Source: an uncultured Roseburia sp.
Lineage (GTDB): Bacteria; Bacillota; Clostridia; Lachnospirales; Lachnospiraceae
Direction of reading: 5' to 3'
Assembly (NCBI GenBank): GCA_947062675.1
Contig: CAMSQM010000010.1
Coordinates: 1-64,000, forward strand
Length of the DNA stretch: 64,000 nucleotides
Positions 53,391 through 62,592 of the stretch are shown here, piece after piece. Below the pieces are notes generated by a model, which saw only the letters and a list, made by a program, of their open reading frames with translations, did no database searches and was not told the DNA's origin. Position numbers and translations under genes: made by a program. Position 1 is the first letter of the stretch, and the number at the start of each line of letters is the position of its first letter.

Positions 53391-53494
53391 TGACCATTTC
53401 GATTTTCCGCCGTATAAAAAGGAATTCGTTTTCCAATACTATTCCTGTCACGCACACAGCGGAAACGGTAAAGGAAAAGGAGAGAGGTATCATT

Positions 53495-53953
53495 ATGGTA
53501 TTGACAGAAAAGGAAATCGCTGCGATCAGAGATCTGCAGACCCAGGAGAAGACCTGTATTGAGAAGTACGGGAAATATGCCGGACAGGCGAAAGATCCGG
53601 TGTTAAAGAACCTGTTTACGGAGCTGCAAAAGAAGGAACGCCGCCATTACGATTCCCTTGGGCAGGTTTTAAACGGCACAGTGCCGGACTGCAACTGTAA
53701 TGACAGCGACGGCAGGGATTATAATCCGACTGCGACTTATACGGGTATGGCAGATACGGAGGAAAAAAAGGCGGACTGTTTTCTCGCGACGGATTGCATC
53801 GGCACGGAAAAACTGGTATCGTCGGAGTACAACTCGGATGTATTTGTCTTCGGGGACGCGGGCGTGCGCAGACTGCTCGCTGATATACAGGTGGAAGAGC
53901 AGAATCACGCGGAGATGCTCTATAAATACAAAACGGTAAATGCGATGTCGTAG
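53495..53953 (+). CDS. CotF-like spore coat/ferritin-like protein
   Basis: A 152-residue protein with a two-helix ferritin-like arrangement: EIAAIRDLQTQEKTCIEKYGKYA, ELQKKERRHYDSL and, near the end, DIQVEEQNHAEML, with Glu/His residues as in Coat_F proteins. A Cys/Asp-rich loop (PDCNCNDSDGRDYN) lies between them. Known CotF proteins are spore coat components; such genes are common in clostridial spore formers. ATG 53495 follows AAAAGGAGAGAGG. Whether it binds metal is unknown. Confidence 0.78.
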   Translation: MVLTEKEIAAIRDLQTQEKTCIEKYGKYAGQAKDPVLKNLFTELQKKERRHYDSLGQVLNGTVPDCNCNDSDGRDYNPTATYTGMADTEEKKADCFLATDCIGTEKLVSSEYNSDVFVFGDAGVRRLLADIQVEEQNHAEMLYKYKTVNAMS

Positions 53954-54170
53954 GTGCAGACGCCTCAGGGCGCTGTGACGGACAGGGCGCTGGAAATCAT
54001 GCAGGCAGTGATTTCCGGTGCCCTGTTGTCCGTGCGGGAAAGAGTTTTCTGTTATAATGATCTGTACAAAAAAATTATTTTCTTCGGCAGAGACCATTTG
54101 CCGTTCCCGCACATCTAATCTATGTAAGCGCAGAGAGCTGAAAAAAGTGCTGGCCGGCAGAAAGGACATT

Positions 54171-54644
54171 ATGAAAAAAGAACAGTTGGGAAGATTGATT
54201 ATCGCGTCGGAAGATACGCTGTATCATGTGGCAAAGACGCTGCTATACAGCGATGCGGACTGCGCCGACGCGATACAGGAAGCGGTTGTGAAGGCATTTA
54301 CCGGTTTACATACGCTGCGCCAGGATTCCTATGCAAAAACATGGCTGATCAGAATTCTGATCAATGAGTGCTATGCCATTATGCGCAGGGAGAAGCGCAT
54401 CGTGTCCCTGGAGAGTTATCAGCGCGGGGAAGAGGCGCAGGAGGCGGAGGACTATTCCGGACTCTATGACGCGCTCCGCCGGCTTCCGGAGGAGATGCGG
54501 ATGTGCGTCACGCTCTACTATCTGGAGGGCTACAGCGTGAGGGAGACGGCGGCTCTGCTGGAGATCACGGAGAGCGCGGTGAAAAACCGTCTGGCGCGGG
54601 CGCGGGCAAAGCTGCGCACGGAACTGGAAGAAGCGGTGACATGA
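54171..54644 (+). CDS. ECF-type RNA polymerase sigma factor
   Basis: A 157-residue sigma-70 family protein with region 2 (about 5-75; DAIQEAVVKAFTGLHTLR, AKTWLIRILINECY) and region 4 (about 95-150; LPEEMRMCVTLYYLEGYSVRETAALLEITESAVKNRLARARAK). This is the small ECF layout. ATG 54171 has AAAGGAC upstream; the longer frame to 54018 is rejected. The next gene encodes a membrane protein that fits an anti-sigma role. A TATAAT at 54053-54058 may be its promoter, but the -35 is poor. Confidence 0.92.
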   Translation: MKKEQLGRLIIASEDTLYHVAKTLLYSDADCADAIQEAVVKAFTGLHTLRQDSYAKTWLIRILINECYAIMRREKRIVSLESYQRGEEAQEAEDYSGLYDALRRLPEEMRMCVTLYYLEGYSVRETAALLEITESAVKNRLARARAKLRTELEEAVT

Positions 54645-54707
54645 AGACGGTGAAGCGAACAGGAAAAGGGATGCTGCCTGAGGAAAGGCACGGAACGGAG
54701 GGAACCA

Positions 54708-56195
54708 GTGAGATTAGAAGATATGAAACATGAATTTCCCAAAATGCCAGAGGAGATGAGAATGATGATCGAGAGAGAAGTGGAAAAACAGGTGAAGACG
54801 GAACGCCCGAAGTTTGGAAGGAGCAGGATGGCGACGAGGCGTACCCTGATTGCCTCCGTGGCGGCGGTGATGGTTCTGGGCACGACGGTGTTTGCCGGTG
54901 TGGGAATTTACCGGATGCAGCGGGAGCAGGTCGGGAGCCATGGAGTAGACATAAAGATAGCAGGCGGAGCGGAGAGCGGCGGGGAGGCTGTGGGAACGGA
55001 ATCCGGCGCTGATGTGAAAGAGGGAACGGCCGTGATTCCGGATGTGACCATGGAGGCAGGCTATCTGCCGGACGGAATGGTGCAGACGGAGAAGGGAAAA
55101 TACAGTTATGAGAGTGCGCTGTATCAGGGGGGCGTGTCCATGGTATTTTACCGGATGGATATGGGAGACGACCAGTTTCATATCCGGTACGGGGATGTCA
55201 TTTCCAGCGAGGATATCGCTGTCAACGGGTATGAGGGCGTCTATCTGGAGTTTCCGCATCTGAATCCGGATGAGATTGCATTTAACCAGCGGATCTATGT
55301 CGCATACACGGATGTGCACTATGTGATGGAAATGTTTGTCGCATCGGATGTGACGAAGGAGGAGGCGCTGCGCATTGCGGAGGGCGTGAAACTGACGCCG
55401 GCCGGGGCAGCGGACGGTGAAAATGTGGTCGTGGCATATGACTGGAGTGCATATCTGAAGAGTGTGGAAGAAAATGAGCGGATGGCGGAGACGGAACCGG
55501 CTGGAAATACAACCATCGCAAAAGATCAGATGAAGATACACGCCATTGGAGAGAGTTTTTCCGCGGAACATCCGCAGACAGGGGGAGATCAGTATAAAGG
55601 GCTTGCGGTGAAGGTGTCGGATGTACAGATCGCGGATGATCTTTCCCTTCTGGATCCTGCGCTGACGGATGAGGATCTCAGAAGCGAACTGGCCGGTGAC
55701 GGAAAGCTGCGGAAGACGGAGATACAGTATATCAGAAACGGGGGAGTGGATTCCTTAAGCGAGGTGGTGAAGTCCAGGGAGGTGGCGCAGAAGCTGGTAT
55801 ATGCCACGGTGGAATACACCAATACTGGGGATTCGGAGCTTTCGGATGTACTGTATATGGGCGGTCTGCTGCGAATTGCCGAAAAAGACGGGAAGATGAA
55901 GATTTTTTCGGGAACGGTGAACGAGGAGCCGGCGCCCGGCGATACCTGGGAGACAGTTGTGAATACGGGAGCGTCCGCATTCTGTGAGATGCAGTATTAT
56001 GATATTCACGGCGGTGAGCGAAATAATAATTATATAGCGGCGATAAAGCCGGGAGAGACAGTGACCGTGCATATGGGCTGGATCGTGACCGAAGAGGAGC
56101 TTGGCAATCTGTATGTGAGTTTTGATACATACGGCGGTGCGTATGAGTTCAGCGACACGTCTCTGGCGATGGGATATGTGGATATCCGTCAGTAA
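54708..56195 (+). CDS. Putative anti-sigma factor / membrane protein (DUF4179/DUF4367-like)
   Basis: A 495-residue protein with a short cytoplasmic N-terminus (about 1-45) that could hold the sigma factor, one membrane helix (about 46-68; RRTLIASVAAVMVLGTTVFAG) and about 420 extracytoplasmic residues in two parts: a DUF4367-like domain (about 110-230; TMEAGYLPDGM) and a beta-rich domain (about 265-495) with a DUF5027-like look. GTG 54708 has GGAGGG upstream. The partnership with the sigma factor is from position and topology only. Confidence 0.75.
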   Translation: MRLEDMKHEFPKMPEEMRMMIEREVEKQVKTERPKFGRSRMATRRTLIASVAAVMVLGTTVFAGVGIYRMQREQVGSHGVDIKIAGGAESGGEAVGTESGADVKEGTAVIPDVTMEAGYLPDGMVQTEKGKYSYESALYQGGVSMVFYRMDMGDDQFHIRYGDVISSEDIAVNGYEGVYLEFPHLNPDEIAFNQRIYVAYTDVHYVMEMFVASDVTKEEALRIAEGVKLTPAGAADGENVVVAYDWSAYLKSVEENERMAETEPAGNTTIAKDQMKIHAIGESFSAEHPQTGGDQYKGLAVKVSDVQIADDLSLLDPALTDEDLRSELAGDGKLRKTEIQYIRNGGVDSLSEVVKSREVAQKLVYATVEYTNTGDSELSDVLYMGGLLRIAEKDGKMKIFSGTVNEEPAPGDTWETVVNTGASAFCEMQYYDIHGGERNNNYIAAIKPGETVTVHMGWIVTEEELGNLYVSFDTYGGAYEFSDTSLAMGYVDIRQ

Positions 56196-56213
56196 TCCAG
56201 GGCGGGAAAAGGG

Positions 56214-56253
56214 ACTTCCGCTTCACAGATATTTTGTGAAGCGGAAGTTTTTT
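56214..56253 (+). terminator. Intrinsic terminator after the sigma operon
   Basis: A 14-bp stem (ACTTCCGCTTCACA with TGTGAAGCGGAAGT) with a short loop and a TTTTTT run. Confidence 0.9.
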
Positions 56254-56447
56254 CAGGTAAAAGGTAAAAAGCTGACACAGGCGCGCCGTACTGTGCTATA
56301 CTTCTGGTCAGATGCCCCGGAAGCGGTTGTCTGACGCGCGGCATCTGTCAGATTTCTGTGATATCAGGTGGTATTTCGTTCCTGAATCGGGTATAATCAC
56401 AACAGAAGGTCTAAAGAGGGATACAGGGATAAAAGAAGGTTGGAAGA

Positions 56448-57269
56448 ATGGAACAGAAAGTTGTATTTTTGGATGTTGACGGGACAATGGTGGATTCTGC
56501 CGGAAAGATCCCCGCTTCCACGAAGGAAGCGGTGCGAAAGGCGGGGGAAAACGGACATAAAATGGTGATCTGCAGCGGCAGAAGCCGTTTTCAGATTTAT
56601 GACGAACTGCTGGAAATGGGATTTTCGGGTATTGTGGGCGCTGCCGGAGCGTATGTGATGGCGGAGGGCAGGGAGATTTATCACGCATATATTGACGGGG
56701 AGCACCGCAGAAGCAGTTATGATTACCTGGAACAGAACGGGTTTTTGTTCTGCTATCAGGCGGATGACGGGATTGTCATAAACAGGAGGAGCTATGACGG
56801 AATGGCCGAAGTATACCGTGAGATGGGAATGAGTGAGGAACGGCTCTTAAGACTCAGGGGAAATATGCATCTGACGGAGGAACCGTGGAGCAGGGAGACG
56901 AGCGAAAAGATTATTTATTACCGCTCGCCGTTTTCCGTGGAGAGGGTGCACGCGGATATGGAGCCGTATTTTGACGCGGTTGCGATCAGTCTGGAGGGTG
57001 CGGATGAATTTGCCGGGGAAATCGGTATTAACGGAATTAATAAAGCAACCGGTATGGAGATTTACCTGCGGCACGCGGGGGTGGCCAGGGAGAACTGTAT
57101 TGCCATCGGGGACGGGCCGAACGATCTGCAGATGATGGAGTACGCCGGGACGGCGGTCGCGATGGGGAATGCGCGGGAAGATGTGAAATCGCGTGCCGCA
57201 ATGATAACGGATGCGATCGACAGGGACGGGGTGTACAACGCGTTTGTCAGGCTGGGGCTGATCAGTTAG
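56448..57269 (+). CDS. Cof-type HAD hydrolase
   Basis: A 273-residue HAD-superfamily phosphatase with motif I FLDVDGTMVDS (Asp9, Asp11), motif II ICSGRS, a C2B-type cap, motif III Lys (INKATG) and motif IV GDGPNDLQMM. Such enzymes dephosphorylate sugar phosphates or nucleotides with low specificity. Start ATG 56448 after AGAAGGTTGG; a TATAAT (56392-56397) with a weak -35 (TGGTAT) could be the promoter. Next gene starts 14 nt after its stop. Confidence 0.92.
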   Translation: MEQKVVFLDVDGTMVDSAGKIPASTKEAVRKAGENGHKMVICSGRSRFQIYDELLEMGFSGIVGAAGAYVMAEGREIYHAYIDGEHRRSSYDYLEQNGFLFCYQADDGIVINRRSYDGMAEVYREMGMSEERLLRLRGNMHLTEEPWSRETSEKIIYYRSPFSVERVHADMEPYFDAVAISLEGADEFAGEIGINGINKATGMEIYLRHAGVARENCIAIGDGPNDLQMMEYAGTAVAMGNAREDVKSRAAMITDAIDRDGVYNAFVRLGLIS

Positions 57270-57283
57270 CCGGAGGTTGTGTG

Positions 57284-58186
57284 ATGGAGAAAAAGAGCAG
57301 GCATGCAGATACACACGCGGGAACAGGCGTATCCGCGTGCGTGGATTCGCGGAGAACTGTCAGGGCGGCCACGGTCGCTGCATTTGCGTCCATGCTGACG
57401 GCCATGGCGGTCACCGGAGGGATGACGGAGAGCGCGGAGCTGGGAGAAATGCGGGATGCGATGCGCAGATTAAAGCGTGTGGATAACCTGCAGTTTACCT
57501 GCACCGGCACCCTTCAGGGGGACGGAGCGGAGCGCGGGGAGCGCGTGGAGGTCTGGTCAGACCAGCTTTCGGGCAGCTGGGTGGCCGAGTATTATGTGAC
57601 GGACGAGGACGGTACCAGGCGTTATCAGAAGGAGTTCTGCGACGGAAGGGCGGTCTACGTTTATATAGACTGGAACGGTGAGTGGGAGCGCCGGCAGGGC
57701 GGCAGCGTAAAAACACCCTGCCTGGAGACGCTGACGGTTCTGCCGTACGACAACAGGGACATCGCGGAGGCAGAGAGCGTCCGCAAAAAGGGGAAACAGA
57801 AGATTTCGTTTCAGTTCACACAGGAGTTTCTCGGCGCGCTGAGCGCGGAAAATATGGATGCAGCGGAACGGTCTTTCCGCACCTATGAGAAGTCGGGAGT
57901 GTCGGAGGACGCGCTGCACCTGGCGGAAATGACGCTGGAGCAGTACCGGCGGACACAGCAGGAGAGGATCACGGCAGTGTATACAATCGACGCGGAAAAT
58001 GTGCTCTGCGAGGGGATGTACAAAGTCGAGTCCGTGCAGCCGCAGCTGAATCCCGATGAAACCGGGAAGGTGCAGCTGGGAGGGGAACAGAAGCTGAAGC
58101 TGCAGGTGAAGACGAGGGTATACAGATATAACCAGGCGGGAATCCTCAATAAGATCGAGCAGTGCAGGAGCGAGGTGCGCTACTGA
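57284..58186 (+). CDS. Unknown secreted/membrane-anchored protein
   Basis: Not recognised. 300 residues with one hydrophobic segment near the N-terminus (about 27-47; VAAFASMLTAMAVTG), which may be a signal peptide or anchor, followed by a soluble extracytoplasmic domain rich in Tyr, Arg and Glu (for example WVAEYYVTDEDG, AVYVYIDWNGEWERRQ). No cysteine pair or lipobox is obvious. The start at ATG 57284 has CGGAGG 57271-57276 and lies 14 nt after the HAD gene, so the two are likely co-transcribed. Confidence 0.65.
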   Translation: MEKKSRHADTHAGTGVSACVDSRRTVRAATVAAFASMLTAMAVTGGMTESAELGEMRDAMRRLKRVDNLQFTCTGTLQGDGAERGERVEVWSDQLSGSWVAEYYVTDEDGTRRYQKEFCDGRAVYVYIDWNGEWERRQGGSVKTPCLETLTVLPYDNRDIAEAESVRKKGKQKISFQFTQEFLGALSAENMDAAERSFRTYEKSGVSEDALHLAEMTLEQYRRTQQERITAVYTIDAENVLCEGMYKVESVQPQLNPDETGKVQLGGEQKLKLQVKTRVYRYNQAGILNKIEQCRSEVRY

Positions 58187-58194
58187 AAAGTTAA

Positions 58195-58229
58195 CAGAAA
58201 AAGCCCTGCGGACAACAGGGCTTTTTCTG
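58195..58229. terminator. Bidirectional intrinsic terminator
   Basis: A perfect 14-bp stem (CAGAAAAAGCCCTG with CAGGGCTTTTTCTG), A/T-rich at the base on both sides, between the converging genes ending at 58186 (+) and 58274 (-). Confidence 0.9.
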
Positions 58230-58273
58230 GTTCAGGCGACTGACACGGCAGGTCCGCCGGTTCGGAATGTGTT

Positions 58274-58876
58274 TTACTGACAGCCCGTGTACGGCGCCAG
58301 ATCAAGCCGCACAAAGTATCCTCTGTCGTACTGGCAGACCGGGCACTTTTCCGGCACGGATGTCCCGCGGTAAATATGTCCGCAGGAGAGGCACATCCAG
58401 GCAGTCTCCACACCGGAGACAAAGAGCTGATTCTGTTCCAGCAGATCCGCGAAGCGGCCGAACCGGTCGCCGTGGATTTTTTCGATCTGCGCGATCATCT
58501 GGAAAGAGGCGGCGATCCGCGCAAATCCCTCTTCTTTTGCTTTTTCTGCAAAATGAAGATAGACATCGTCGTGTTCTTCATACTCATTGTGCTGGGCCAG
58601 ACGCAGAAGTTTTGCGACGTCCCGGCTTAAGTCGACGGGGTAGGAACCGTCTATCTGCACGGTTTCGCCGGAGAGCTCTGCCAGATGATTGTAAAATACG
58701 GCGGCGTGTTCCTTTTCCTGGTCTGCGGTAAAAGAAAATACTGCGTGGATGACATGCAGATTCTGTTCCGCCGCCGTTTTTGCCGCGATGGTGTAGCGGT
58801 TTCTGGCCTGGCTTTCGCCGGCAAACGCCCGCATTAAGTTCTCTTTTGTGACACTGTCCTTAAAATTTACAGCCAT
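58274..58876 (-). CDS. Rubrerythrin
   Basis: A 200-residue peroxide-reducing diiron protein: ferritin-like domain (about 1-145) with FAGESQARNRYTIAA, DQEKEHAAVF, and EEHDDVYLHFAEKAKEEGF / QIEKIHGDRF, then a rubredoxin-like Fe(Cys)4 site (WMCLSCGHIY, KCPVCQYDRG). Protects anaerobes from hydrogen peroxide. RBS GCGGAGG. It follows the oxidoreductase gene by 52 nt on the same strand, perhaps protecting its iron-sulfur clusters (inference). Confidence 0.96.
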   Translation of the reverse strand: MAVNFKDSVTKENLMRAFAGESQARNRYTIAAKTAAEQNLHVIHAVFSFTADQEKEHAAVFYNHLAELSGETVQIDGSYPVDLSRDVAKLLRLAQHNEYEEHDDVYLHFAEKAKEEGFARIAASFQMIAQIEKIHGDRFGRFADLLEQNQLFVSGVETAWMCLSCGHIYRGTSVPEKCPVCQYDRGYFVRLDLAPYTGCQ

Positions 58877-58928
58877 GATAACCTCCGCATAAATATGATT
58901 TTATTAGTAGTTAATGGAATAAAGCGGG

Positions 58929-61214
58929 TCACAGCAGGGGATGTTCTGCCATGGCTTTTAAGCGGGCAAACCTGCGGTCGATCTCCGCCTGGATTTCCTC
59001 GGTGACGGGGCGGTAAATGTCTTTTGTGAGGTGCTTTGTGCGTCCCATCATGGCAAACCATTCGGTGACGGGGATTTTTTTCTTTTTCTCTTCCGGGTCG
59101 TAGGTCAGGCTGGTGATGCCGCGCTCAACCTCGTAGAGCGGAAAATAACAGCAGTCCACGGCGGCAGAGATCACGCTGCGCTCCAGATCCGGCCTGTCGC
59201 TCCAGTTCAGCGGGCAGGCGGAGAGAGCCTTCACATAGGCGGTTCCGAAATCCTTCGCGTAGGCAGCCGCTTTTGCGGCTTTTTTGATAAAATCGGAAGG
59301 ATTGGACTCCGCGACGGTTGCGACATAGGGCAGGTGCGTCGCCGCCATAAGCCCGGGAGAATCTTTGTGGAAAAATGTTTTTCCATACTGCGTCTTTCCG
59401 ACATGGGAGGTCGAACTTTTCGCCCCCATCGGTGTGGAATACGAGAGCTGGTAGCCGGTATTCATATAGCCGCCGTTGTCGTACTCGAAAATAATCATAC
59501 GGTGATTGCGGAGCGCCGTGCCGAGCGCCGACCCCATGCCGATATCGAGACCGCCGTCGCCGCTGACCATGATAAAGGTGATCTCTCCCTCAGGGTACTC
59601 CCCGCGCTTCTGCTTCTGATGAAAGACTTCCACCAGGCCGCTTAAAGTTGCCGCGCCGTTCTGGAAGAGGTTGTGCAGATAGGGAACCCGGAATGCCGTC
59701 TTTGGATAGCCTGTCGTGACGACCATTCCGCATCCGGTCTGGAAGAGCAGAATGACATTGCCTTCGATACCTTTTAAAAGGAGATTTAAGTTTACCGGAA
59801 TCCCGCATCCGGGGCAGGCTCCATGCCCGGGTGCGATTCTCTTTGGCATGGCTGTGGCGTCCTTTAACAGTCCGCCCTTTACGACCATTTTTCCCCGGGC
59901 CTCGTCAAACACACAGGAGGTGATGCCGGGAGAAGTATCGGCCTTTGTCAGGGGCCTGAAATACTGTGGCTGCTCCTGTCCCGGGGAGCCCTCCCCCGGC
60001 GTGACACCGTAGTAGTCAAAGGACGGCGCGCTGTCCCGCAGGCCTTCGCGGAAGAGGTTTACCGCGTCCTCCACGAAAAAGTCTTTTCCGCCGAGGCCGT
60101 AGATTCTGGCAAGAAACCGGACATTTCTGCCGGACAGCGCGGCTTTCAGCTCAAGCGACATATTGCCGCCGCCCGCCCCGTAACTGTCCTGGCGGTCCGC
60201 CGTGACAATTACGTTTGCGCTGGCGCAGAGGCTGCGCAGCTCCTCCGCCGGAAACGGGCGGAGGACGTAGGCGGTGACGACGCCCGCGCGGATGTTTTCA
60301 CCGCGCAGAATGTCCACGGCCTCCATTGCGGTGTGGTAAGAGGAGCCGAGTACAAAGAGCAGGATGTCGGCGTCCTCGTTGCGGTATCCGGCGGCGAAGG
60401 CGAGTGTGCGCCCGGAGAGGGATGCATATTCCGCAAAGAGGGAGGGCAGTTTTTTCCGCGCTTCCTCCATGGCCAGATGAAGCTGGTATTTGTTGTTGAT
60501 CACATCCGGTTCGTTCATATAGGAGCCGACGGAGACCGGATGAGAGAGGTCGAGCACACTGTAAAAGCAGTTCTCGCCGGTGGAGGCATCTCTTGCAAAA
60601 GCCGATGTATTCAGGTTATCGCTGGAAAGTTTCGGGCCGATATAATTTTTGACGACCTCGTCATCCTCAAATACAAGGCACTTGCGCTTCTGGTGGCTGG
60701 TGAAGAAACCGTCAAAGGCGACGACGACCGGGAGACTTACGGCCTCCGCCAGCTTTAAGCCGAGCAGATTCATGTCATAGACCATCTGTGGTTCGTCTGC
60801 GAACAGGATGATCCATCCTGTGTTTAACATATACATGATATCGCTGTGGTCGCCCTTTATACAGAGAGGTCCGGATATGGTGCGGCACGCCACGTTCATA
60901 ACCATCGGCATCCGTGTGCCGGACTGCACGGGAAACTGTTCCAGTGCATAGAGCAGACCGTTTGCGCTTGTCGCGTTAAAGACCCGGCCGCCTCCGGCGG
61001 TCGCGCCGTAGCAGATACCGGCTGCGCTGTGCTCGCCCTCGGCGGCAATCAGCTGGATATCGTGCAGCCCTTCCGCGCGCATCACGTCAAGGTTTTCAGC
61101 GATCTGCGTGGACGGGGTGATCGGGTAGTAGCCCATCACATGGTAGTTGATCTGTTTTGCGGCGTAGGCGGCCAGCTCGTTTCCGCTGTCATACATTATT
61201 TTCTGTTTTTCCAT
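58929..61214 (-). CDS. 2-oxoacid:ferredoxin oxidoreductase, fused alpha-beta subunit
   Basis: A 761-residue chain joining the alpha subunit (about 1-410; YYPITPSTQIAEN, EGEHSAAGICYGATAGG, DRQDSYGAGGG) and the beta subunit (about 450-761). The beta part has CPGC (cluster or metal), SGDGGLDIGMG and YDNGGYMNTG, the TPP-binding stretch. In most anaerobes these are separate, or all four parts form one chain of about 1170 residues; an alpha-beta fusion is less common. The reaction is 2-oxoacid + CoA to acyl-CoA + CO2 with reduced ferredoxin; pyruvate is likely but branched 2-oxoacids cannot be excluded. RBS AAGGATG. Confidence 0.9.
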   Translation of the reverse strand: MEKQKIMYDSGNELAAYAAKQINYHVMGYYPITPSTQIAENLDVMRAEGLHDIQLIAAEGEHSAAGICYGATAGGGRVFNATSANGLLYALEQFPVQSGTRMPMVMNVACRTISGPLCIKGDHSDIMYMLNTGWIILFADEPQMVYDMNLLGLKLAEAVSLPVVVAFDGFFTSHQKRKCLVFEDDEVVKNYIGPKLSSDNLNTSAFARDASTGENCFYSVLDLSHPVSVGSYMNEPDVINNKYQLHLAMEEARKKLPSLFAEYASLSGRTLAFAAGYRNEDADILLFVLGSSYHTAMEAVDILRGENIRAGVVTAYVLRPFPAEELRSLCASANVIVTADRQDSYGAGGGNMSLELKAALSGRNVRFLARIYGLGGKDFFVEDAVNLFREGLRDSAPSFDYYGVTPGEGSPGQEQPQYFRPLTKADTSPGITSCVFDEARGKMVVKGGLLKDATAMPKRIAPGHGACPGCGIPVNLNLLLKGIEGNVILLFQTGCGMVVTTGYPKTAFRVPYLHNLFQNGAATLSGLVEVFHQKQKRGEYPEGEITFIMVSGDGGLDIGMGSALGTALRNHRMIIFEYDNGGYMNTGYQLSYSTPMGAKSSTSHVGKTQYGKTFFHKDSPGLMAATHLPYVATVAESNPSDFIKKAAKAAAYAKDFGTAYVKALSACPLNWSDRPDLERSVISAAVDCCYFPLYEVERGITSLTYDPEEKKKKIPVTEWFAMMGRTKHLTKDIYRPVTEEIQAEIDRRFARLKAMAEHPLL

Positions 61215-61314
61215 ATATTATCATCCTTACTATCATTATTTGCCTCCATGCCGGAGTAAAGTGTCCTGTGAGCGCAGTACCGGATGTCCGGTGCGCATGT
61301 GTGAAAGCATATTT

Positions 61315-62403
61315 TTACACCACGCCGCCGTCCACACGCTTTTCATCCATATACGAATCGCTGGTTATCCACGAATTGGCGCCGGTCTTCTGGTACGGAA
61401 TTGTGTCGGGCACAAGATCCTGATTTGGCAGAAAATACGGCTTGTCGGGATGATCTTTTTCCAGCGCTTTTACCAGCGCTTCGGTCGGACAGACCGCGAC
61501 ACAGCGCAGACATCCCTTACAGTGGAAATAGTCCAGCCCTTTGTTCACCATGCATTCCTTATCTTTGTAAATGCCCGGGGCAAACTGGAATACCATATCC
61601 GGACAGGCGGAGTCGCAGAGGCCGCAGTTAATGCAGCGGTCCTGTATAAAAAGCGGGATATATCCCTCCCTGGACGGGGAAAGGTCGTTGGAGACCGTGC
61701 TTCCCGCGCGCGGGTTGACGCCGCCGATCGGGGCATTTTTATAACCCCAGATATAACTTTCGCGTTTTCCTGCAGGCGGCGGGGTCAGGTTCTGTTCCAC
61801 GGTGGCTTTTTCGGCTCTCGCATATCCCTCGCGAAGCCCGCTTAAATTTGCCTCGATCAGGGCGGGGTATTTCTGTCCCACGGTGTCGCGGCAGAGCTGC
61901 TCCACCACGTCGGCCGGGATAAAACCGGAGGCTTTTGCGATTGCGCCCAGCATGACCATATTGACTCTGGATTTGCATTCCATTGCGATCGAGAGTGCGT
62001 CCAGGCAGTAGAGTTCCCCGATGGAGATGCCGTATTTTTCTGCCGCGGCGTCCGCCGTATACGGGGTGTTCAGAATGATTTTCGTCCCGGTTGAGACGCC
62101 CTCCAGCACAGGGTGTGTGCCAATCAGGCCCTCGTGGAAGATTCCCAGAATGTGCGGGTGCGTTACCGGGCTGTTGATGCGCAGGGGTTTGTCTTCCGCG
62201 CACCAGCGGATATAGGCTTTGACAGGCGAACCTCTTTTTTCTGAACCGTAACTGGAAAAACTCAGGGAATTTAAGGAGAGCGAGAGAGCTCCCAGCTCAC
62301 CTAACATTTTTCCGCAGAGATTTGCGCCCAGTCCGCCGATGCTTTCAAGGCGTATCTCAAAATAACCGTTTTCGTTTGTAACAGGAAGGACATTTCTGTT
62401 CAT
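61315..62403 (-). CDS. 2-oxoacid:ferredoxin oxidoreductase, fused gamma-delta subunit
   Basis: A 362-residue chain: gamma domain (about 1-190; SIGGLGANLCGKMLGE) and a C-terminal delta part with two 4Fe-4S motifs (CINCGLCDSACPDMV and CKGCLRCVAVCPTEAL). It is encoded upstream of the alpha-beta chain (100-nt gap), so the two probably form a heterodimer with CoA (gamma) and electron transfer (delta) functions. RBS TGAGGTAA. The last 40 residues are a short acidic/polar tail. Confidence 0.9.
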   Translation of the reverse strand: MNRNVLPVTNENGYFEIRLESIGGLGANLCGKMLGELGALSLSLNSLSFSSYGSEKRGSPVKAYIRWCAEDKPLRINSPVTHPHILGIFHEGLIGTHPVLEGVSTGTKIILNTPYTADAAAEKYGISIGELYCLDALSIAMECKSRVNMVMLGAIAKASGFIPADVVEQLCRDTVGQKYPALIEANLSGLREGYARAEKATVEQNLTPPPAGKRESYIWGYKNAPIGGVNPRAGSTVSNDLSPSREGYIPLFIQDRCINCGLCDSACPDMVFQFAPGIYKDKECMVNKGLDYFHCKGCLRCVAVCPTEALVKALEKDHPDKPYFLPNQDLVPDTIPYQKTGANSWITSDSYMDEKRVDGGVV

Positions 62404-62592
62404 AAATTACCTCAGTTTCCGCGCAGCGTGGCGCTAAAATAGTGACCGTCTTACAGGTATGGCGATATCCTTTAGTATGTCTGTTTTTCCGGAATAAATT
62501 CCCGGAGTCAGGGAAAATAACCGGAAAAGAATAAGAATACCGGATTCCTGCCAGAATAAAAGCGGAAACGGATAAAATAAAAGGAGCGGATA

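Noticed and set aside
54641-54733. 30-codon frame overlapping the sigma factor stop by ATGA
   Set aside because: No ribosome binding site of its own beyond the coding sequence, and it overlaps the start of the anti-sigma gene; possible but unsupported.
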